A stretch of 64,000 nt of DNA from Gyrodactylus bullatarudis. Lineage: Eukaryota; Platyhelminthes; Monogenea; Gyrodactylidea; Gyrodactylidae. Each line of letters begins with the position of its first letter. Position 1 is the stretch's first letter. The DNA lies in NCBI GenBank assembly GCA_012064415.1, contig SSNU01000186.1:25630-89629 (forward strand). The letters run 5' to 3'. Below, one piece after another: positions 57,823 through 64,000 of this stretch. The notes under the pieces were generated by a model that worked only from the letters and a program-made list of their open reading frames with translations, was not told the DNA's origin and ran no database searches. The position numbers and the translations under genes were made by a program.

Positions 57823-60058
57823 TTAATGATACAAAAAATGTTTATTGAAAATCTCCATAAAATAAATCAAATCATAAATCAGATTCATATAATCAAAAAA
57901 GTTCATGTGCGCAGGAACAGAAATTCTACTTTCAACAACACTTGCTGTGTTATGATCCAAATTTTCGAATTTACGTATTCCTTCTGCTGCATTTTTTATG
58001 TCTCCGATTAGTCTCTCAATGCCTTGTGTGTTGGAAGGAAAATCAGGAGAAAAAAAATTCTCTGTCTATAAAAGTTAACATCACAAAGTGGGGGGAAACA
58101 AAAGGGTTCAGGTAAAAATCAATCATCTCTGAGTAATGATTGGCTTCAAAAATTATTGCTGGCTTTTGGTATGGACGAAGGGCTGCCGAAGCATTCTGAA
58201 GATGAGCTAAAGCAATTTGCCTAAGGTCAGGATCTTCCTCGTTCATCAATGACAAAAGGATATTTTCTGGGTGCGCTACAAAAGAATTTGTTGTTAGAGA
58301 TTCTTTTGCAATGTTCCTGATTTGATGAATTCGGAATCTTATGGCGCATTATTTGAAAAATACTCTGAGAGCTTCAACAACACTTGTCTTATATTTAGCT
58401 TCAAACCACGACGGAACATAAACTTTCATGACAAATTACGCTAAGGCGTAGAGCTTAACCTCTGGATAATTTTTTGATACGTAGAGACGCGAAATTCTGC
58501 TGGCTGTAATGGTACAACGCGCCATGTAAATGGTTCCAATAGAATTTTTCTTGATATATTCTGTTAACATTTGATTTCCTTCAGGACCTAATAATATATA
58601 ATTATGAAAATTATCTTAATTAGCGAAAAATTGGAGTTAAGGAATAGGGATTTTTTAAAATAATAGCAAAAATATTAGTAATAATCTCTTGCAAATTAAT
58701 AGTGTAACAAATATTTAAATAAATTAAAGACTCACCTCGGTTAATCAGTTGGGCTATTCTATATAAATACTGTTGTTCTTGTCCCAGTTTCAGCATAGAT
58801 GCCTCAGGTAAAGGATATAACTCTGTTTCGATCCTGATAAACTCAGCAACAGGATATTCTTTTGTTACAGCATTAAGTTGTGCGCCAATGGGACCTCCAA
58901 AATTAAATGGAACTTGAACTGGTCCAACGTATTCATTTACAACTTTACGGAACACATTTTCAACTATATGTAGAAGACACACAATAAGTTTTATGTTTCT
59001 ATTCAGTACTGTTTCAAAGTTCAAGTACTGTTATGCAGCCAGTGCCCGTTCCCAAGTTAGCAGCAGCAGCATCACACGTTTTAGCCTTCCGCGTATCAAC
59101 TGATTCGGTCTGATTGAGAACATCCAAAATGACATTTGCAAAAGTCATTCCTGTTTGATTCGGAACTTCTTTTGATGCTACCAAACGATTACCTGGCAAA
59201 TCACTAAGAACCAAGATATTGGTCTTTTCAGACTTATCTTGGAATTTTTTCATAAGCTTAACTGTAGCATCAATTTGTAGATTTTGAATCCTTTTAGGTG
59301 CACCAGTTTCGAATGCTTCTTTAGCCAGTTTGTCTTCATTTTTGAGTTTATATTCACTGAGGTAAACATGACCACTTACATTATTCATTTCTGAATTGGC
59401 TAAGTTCACGAGACCTGTTGCAGCGATATTCCGTGTCGCTTACAGAACATGTAAGTTTCTGACATACGGAATTTATCATAATTCCTGTGTGGGCTTCCTT
59501 CAGGGGATTCTTCGTCAAATGGAGGGTCAATATTCTCATTTTGAATAGTAACATCACTATTTTGGGTATTGTTGGCGATGTTTAGCGTATTCGGCCTTAA
59601 AGCATTCATCAGATCTGTGTCTGGGGATTCCCCAATTTCAGGAAAGGCCTCCTGAATTCTTTGTCTATCATTTTCAGCCTCGGCAATAGAGGCCTTATAA
59701 TCATCAATAGTCATCCGTCTGTCTGATGATTGATCTTTCAAGAATTCCTTGGTCAGATGATGAAAGGACTTTTTCTGATTACAAGGCGCGCGTGAAGTTG
59801 ACAAGCAAGAACATCTTGCCACTGGAAAAAGCTTATTCCAAATTTTTTTAAGGAGTTTTGAACCTCTCAGCTTATTACGTTTGTTAACAAGATCTTTTAA
59901 ACTTCTAAAAATCGGGCTGTAATCTTTGGCTACTATTCCAGCTTTTTCGTAAACATCTATTAATTTATCAGCGACCTAACGCCTGAAATGTCTTTTGTTG
60001 GATACGGACCTGTTTTCAGTTTAAGAAGATTATAAACGTCTAAATTTGTAGGAAGCAT
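57823..60058 (-). pseudogene. Family K pseudogene, copy 2 (most complete, one intron retained)
   Basis: From ATG 60058: MLPTNLDVYNLLKLKTG. A frameshift near 59970 is followed by VADKLIDVYEKAGI and a cysteine cluster (VARCSC...APC), then KEFLKDQSSDRRM and an acidic/serine linker. A second block (59409-59014) has VLSDLPGNRL and CDAAAANLGTGTG. After a one-base shift near 59020 come LIVCLLHIVEN and FNFGGPIGAQL. The frame then meets a clean intron (donor GTGAGT at 58735, acceptor TTATTAG ending 58588). Splicing gives NRGPEGNQ and continues to GTIYMARCTITASRISRLYV. Two in-frame stops (near 58437 and 58350), AHPENILLSLMNEEDP, NHYSEMIDF and SNTQGIERLIGD follow, ending at 57823. The spaced SD...CD motifs may mark an RNase H-like nuclease core, which would suit a transposase. 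This is inference. Confidence 0.72.
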
Positions 60059-60629
60059 CGTGAGAGAAAGAGGTTGAGGGTTTTCAAGCTCATTATTAAT
60101 TTGGCACATTGTGTAACAGGGCATTGTGAAGATGTCTACTGATTACTTTATGAGTTTATATATATTCAAAAGTTTGCAATTTAATTAGGCAATTAAAACA
60201 AAAATAAATATAATTTGAATACATGAATTATTCTCTTGCTTTTAAGCTATCATAAGTGCTGTTTTATCATATTTTAGGAGAATCATTCGGTTTTGTGCGC
60301 GAAAAATCGATGGTGGCAATTCGAATCACAAAAATTAATTTTTTATTTATAGTAACTTGAAGACATATCAAGACAAAATTTTAATAGTTTAAGCATTTTT
60401 ATCAAATTTTCTATCATAATTCACCTGACCCGAGCGATATTTAAATTTCATCTACCTCTAGCCAATACTCAAATGACTCTGATTTTGCAAGAAAATTTAA
60501 CTATTTTCAGCTTTACTCACAATTTTGAAAGCTTTTCCAGCATAGAAACGATTTTGATATTAAAATTCTTGAAATCATTGCGGGAAATGAAAATTTTCTA
60601 CCTTTAATCTAATCATTGCTTTATTCCAG

Positions 60630-61325
60630 AGGGCTAGATGAAAATCCATTTAAACATGTGTAAGTAACACTTAATCTTTTATAAGTAACTCTTTGTGTCA
60701 AGAAAGTCGATGCCAGTATCATAAATTAGAATGGTGCTTTAATTCGTGACATACCCTTCAGTTTATGCATAACAAATTTATCAAGTCAGAATATATAAGC
60801 ACGAGCTGCTAACTAGTCAAAGAGCCAATCATATTCATTTAATATTCCATAATTTTCATAGAAATTTATTTTTTTCAAACTAATTTTCTTCGTATCGTGA
60901 ATGTGGGTCCAAGATATAGATTTCAAAAAATTCTTCAATAAAACAGCCATCTTCATATTAGTAGTAAGGGATAATAATGAATATGATTGGTTCTTAGAAT
61001 ACCTGGAAGCTCGTTGAGTGTTTGTTTGTCATTTGAATTGGTTTGACAAATTTTTGTATGAAACGGTATTAATCGGTTCAAACACTTCCTCTAGTATTCA
61101 TGTACCCTTCAATAGTTAATCCTATAAATGACCAAGATAAATTTTTTTCAAAACTCAAATGTCTGTTTTTTGATTATTTTGAAGGTATTTTCCCATAAAC
61201 CTGGCACTGCCTTTCTTTAAATGAATCTATCTATTGTTCTTTTTTACAGATATTCTATGAATGAGGATAAATTATACTTTCTCTAACAGAGTCTTTGCCT
61301 TTTTTTGCAGAAAGCCAATAGATCA
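60630..61325 (+). CDS. Micro-exon group 4 (two exons)
   Basis: 60630-60659 (30 nt, GLDENPFKH; acceptor CTTTATTCCAG, donor GTAAGT) and 61311-61325 (15 nt, KPID; acceptor TTTTTTTGCAG, donor GTAAGT). Both are phase 2 and open, with the best splice signals in the locus. Confidence 0.55.
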
Positions 61326-61589
61326 GTAAGTCAATCAACAGAGGGACACAGAAGATAACTCAAATCGTCAACTGTGAAATCGACTGTTTAATAAACAGTG
61401 TTTATGGTATATAGCTGTTGATAATTATAATTATAAGTAGGGGTGATAAAAAAAAAATCTATGAAAAATCGAAAAACTTGAAAATAACAAAAATTCATTT
61501 ATTCGCATACGAGATATATAGAATATCTTCGAGAATATTACATTTTGTATCGTTGTTCCATTTTTGAAAAAAAAAATTTTTTAACATTT

Positions 61590-61862
61590 TGCGAATTCGA
61601 ATTCTTTGCCTAATGCTGATCTCGAATATCTGCATTTAACTGCTTTAAATCTTTTGAGTTCAAAAGTTGGAAAAATGGAAATTTTGTTACATTTTTGAAA
61701 TTCGAAAAACAGCCTAATTTTGATCAGATTGAATTTTTTTAGGATTTTTTTAATTTCCACAACCTATGATGGAATTGGAAAAATAAATTTTTTCCTGACT
61801 TTCCTGATAAAAATTTTGAGTTTTTTCTAAAAAAATTAAATTCTCATCTTCATGTCAATTGG
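61590..61862. mobile_element. Family D palindromic element, right arm
   Basis: Contains GCTGATCTCGAATATCTGC and ends TTCTCATCTTCATGTCAATT. The opposite arm is not recognisable. Confidence 0.55.
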
Positions 61863-61977
61863 CTTTAGTTCATCTAACTTTTTAATTTTTATTTAAAATT
61901 CATGATACAATTTTACCGGTATAAAAGAAGAAGCAATAAATAAGAATTGATGGAATTATTAATGGAAATCATTCTAG

Positions 61978-62004
61978 ATATATAGAAGAATCAGATGCTG
62001 AAGA
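61978..62004 (+). CDS. Micro-exon candidate (27 nt)
   Basis: Acceptor ATCATTCTAG, phase-2 open reading YIEESDAE; the donor GTAGTG is imperfect. The acidic content matches the 30-nt exons. Confidence 0.35.
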
Positions 62005-62173
62005 GTAGTGAGAATTTCAAAGATCAATTTTTGAAATAAAATTAAAAATATTCATAATGTTAATAGTCTTGTTTATTTGTAATTAGAATTTTTTGATATC
62101 AAGTTATAAGTTAGAGACAAAAGAATTATTAGACTCCAAACCCAAATAAGAATTTAAATTAAAATAAATCAAC

Positions 62174-62669
62174 TTAACACTTAAATTTTTTTTCATGACT
62201 CGGATTCAATCTTTAATCTTTTAGCCTATGGTTTGTGAATACGCTGATTACGAATTTACAGTTGTTTCAATGCAATTATTTTTGGTTCAAAAGTTATCGA
62301 TCAAAAAACGACACTTATTTTGATCCAAAAACAGACTATCTTTGTAGAGTTCAGGCAATTGCATATTTGAATTCTAGAGGTATTATTCCTCAATCTTAAT
62401 CTTTCTTTTTATCCATGACCCTGGGAAGTAGGTTCTCAAAAAAAAGTTTTAAACAAAAATTAATTTTTTTGAAAAAAAACAACTCTCATTGATTAGTATA
62501 GCACGATTTTTAAGAACGATAGAGGGAAATTCCTTGCGTTTTCAAGGAGATTAATAAATTTCCTATCGAATGAGTGGTAAACGAAGAATTTTCTGAAGCT
62601 CGGATGAATAATAATGAGCTGTCTGAATGGTATTTGATAGAACAATCACTGGGGGACTTTAAGGGTTAA
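62174..62669. mobile_element. TTAA-targeting element, family F copy 2
   Basis: TTAA at 62174-62177 and 62666-62669. The right end is GGGGGACTTTAAGGG, the left end is degraded. The body matches 7040-7509 over its whole length (CATGACTC(G/C), GTTATCGATCAAAA, GGTAAACGAAG). Non-autonomous. Confidence 0.65.
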
Positions 62670-63456
62670 AATATCTCTATCATTCGTCTGACATATACAA
62701 GTTCGAAAAGAGTTGATTTTTTAAAATTAATTTTTGTTGAAAACGTGTTTCATCGTGTATCATAAAAAACATAGATGACATATGGACATACAGGTGAGAA
62801 CCGTATTTGTGGAGTGTACAACTACACCTCGATTCATTTGTTTACATTTGTGTATAATCACAGTTTTTCAATAAATAAATAACTTGTCGTTGTACTCTGA
62901 AGTAGGTCTATTAGGGTCCTGGTATAAAATTTTGGGCTAAACTGAAGATGAGCCTAACACCCTATAATCGTTGATATATCCCTTGTAAGTAGTTATGCAA
63001 TATAAAAATATAATATAATTAATTAATATTTTAATAAAAAGCATTAAATACTCACATCAGCTAATTTATTGACAACATGAATTTACATCAAACTTTTTAG
63101 AACTAGTTCATCAATAATTCCTGGATCAAGATCAATGTTCATCTGAATACTTGAAGACAGGCCAGTTTTAATCCAACACAATTATATTTGATCCTTAGTT
63201 ATCCATAAAATTACATTTAATACTCCAATATACGATTAAGTTATGTCATTGACTTCACTATCAAATTTTTTGAAAATGCTTCTGGTGTAAACAAAACATG
63301 TATTTTGAAGTGCTAATTTTTATTTAAGTTAACTCATTAGAAGACAATAAAATTTTCACCAATGCGAAATTCATCATGCCCGAACAAAACATGTTCAATT
63401 ATCCCATAAGTGAAATATTCTTCGATAATGTTGAAAAACTAAATATTGTTAATTTA
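62670..63456. other. No gene recognised
   Basis: AT-rich spacer with AATAAATAAAT near 62870 that could serve as a poly(A) signal for an upstream transcript. I could not place a terminal exon of the micro-exon locus here. Confidence 0.3.
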
Positions 63457-64000
63457 ATGTCAAGTCTAAAGATCACTTGGGAACAATTCAAATATTTCAG
63501 AGACTTGGATTAATAGCTACTAGCCGCAAGCATACTTGTGGAGAGATAATGAAGCTAAACAAAAAATCCCAGGCGATCGACCAATATGAGTTTTTCTGTA
63601 ATAAGAATTCGTTAGCATTCGAACTGATAGGTTTTGTTAATTAATTATTTTCAGGAACATTCTTTGCTGGTTCAAGGTTGGCGATTGTCCATATCCTTAC
63701 CATAATTTATATGGTTCTAAAATCAGCTACGAATCTAGAATTAATTTGTGTCAAAACATCTGTGCCAACAGCAATAGACTGGACAAATTTTTTTAAGGAC
63801 ATCTTTGTAGAGCGATTCCTCAATCAAGATCTTGTCGACGGTGGCTTTGCCAAATAGGTACAAGGGGACGAACTCATGTCGTGAGAAGAAAATATCACAA
63901 AGGCCGAGAACTTGCCACCCAAGTATGGATTTTCGGCGGCGTTGACGAAGATGGCAATATCTTCATGAAGATCGTTGAAGAGCGAGACAAATCAACTCTT
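63457..64000 (+). pseudogene. Merlin (IS1016/ISXO2-like) transposase, decayed, truncated by the window edge
   Basis: Starts MSSLKITWEQFKYFRDL. A one-base shift near 63508 leads into GLIATSRKHTCGEIMKL, part of the N-terminal zinc region. After an intron-like or deleted stretch, GTFFAGSRLAIVHILTIIYM matches the family's GSFF.GS block and TAIDWTNFFKDIF its helix region. GGFAK, a TAG stop (63855-63857) and VQGDEL keep the first catalytic aspartate (63867-63869). One more shift gives RRKYHKGRELATQVWIFGGV, the ISXO2-like core signature. It continues in frame to the edge, so the rest of the DDE triad lies outside. Two frameshifts and a stop make this copy non-functional. Confidence 0.85.

Larger units (their letters stand above)
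47740..62004 (+). other. Putative micro-exon gene locus (at least 15 strong tiny exons)
   Basis: A series of very short segments lies between good acceptor and donor sites. Fifteen have consensus at both sides (pyrimidine-rich AG before; GTAAG, GTGAG or GTGAGA after): 47740, 48306, 48581, 49123, 49584, 49631, 50616, 50921, 51029, 51087, 53804, 55078, 57236, 60630 and 61311. All are multiples of three (12-30 nt; 18 nt is the commonest). All read open in one phase, one base completing a codon and two left over (phase 2). No junction creates a stop; 51029 ends TA and is followed by T. Predicted modules are charged and mostly acidic. Micro-exon genes of schistosomes and aphid bicycle genes show comparable structure. 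This one lacks the bicycle cysteine pattern. Start and terminal exons were not found. I searched by eye for lengths divisible by three, which biases the count. Confidence 0.6.

Overview
This is an AT-rich eukaryotic window with GT-AG introns, TATA and AATAAA signals, several families of cut-and-paste DNA transposons, and dispersed palindromic repeats. It looks like an invertebrate nuclear genome. An arthropod is my best guess, perhaps a copepod or hemipteran, but the sequence does not settle the species. There are 358 undetermined bases at 34579-34936. Most of the window is decayed repeats; very little is conserved host coding sequence.

Layout. 1-10 kb: palindromic and TTAA-flanked non-autonomous elements. 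10.0-10.6 kb: one intact single-exon host gene, a CIP/KIP (p27/Dacapo-type) CDK inhibitor with its own TATA box and poly(A) signals. 11-18 kb: palindromic repeats, an 82-bp piggyBac-type mini-element next to a GIY-YIG domain of a retroelement (probably Penelope-like), then mostly featureless DNA. 18.2-20.2 kb: an apparently intact piggyBac transposon with perfect terminal repeats, TTAA duplications and an uninterrupted 543-aa transposase. 20-34 kb: sparse repeats, but at 31.44-31.57 kb a tRNA-like sequence is joined to a complete type I hammerhead ribozyme fold, with two decayed relatives at 33.1 and 51.9 kb. 34-43 kb: a piggyBac relic broken by the gap, a near-identical 635-bp direct duplication, large foldback elements, a second piggyBac relic nested in an older repeat, and a Tc1/mariner relic split by a foldback element with a 12-bp target duplication.

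44-60 kb: on the minus strand, two pseudogenes and one 5' fragment of a repeated multi-domain family of unknown function (called family K here). One copy keeps a clean GT-AG intron. On the plus strand, running past and around these, there is a series of tiny in-phase exons (9-30 nt, all multiples of three, all phase 2), densest at 49.1-49.8 kb where introns are only 32-57 bp. I infer an unannotated micro-exon gene extending over at least 47.7-62.0 kb. 63.4-64 kb: a decayed Merlin-type transposase runs off the right edge.

The genes do not form a pathway. The window is one cell-cycle regulator and one putative micro-exon gene in a landscape shaped mainly by TTAA-targeting elements, of which at least twelve full, partial or solo ends are visible.
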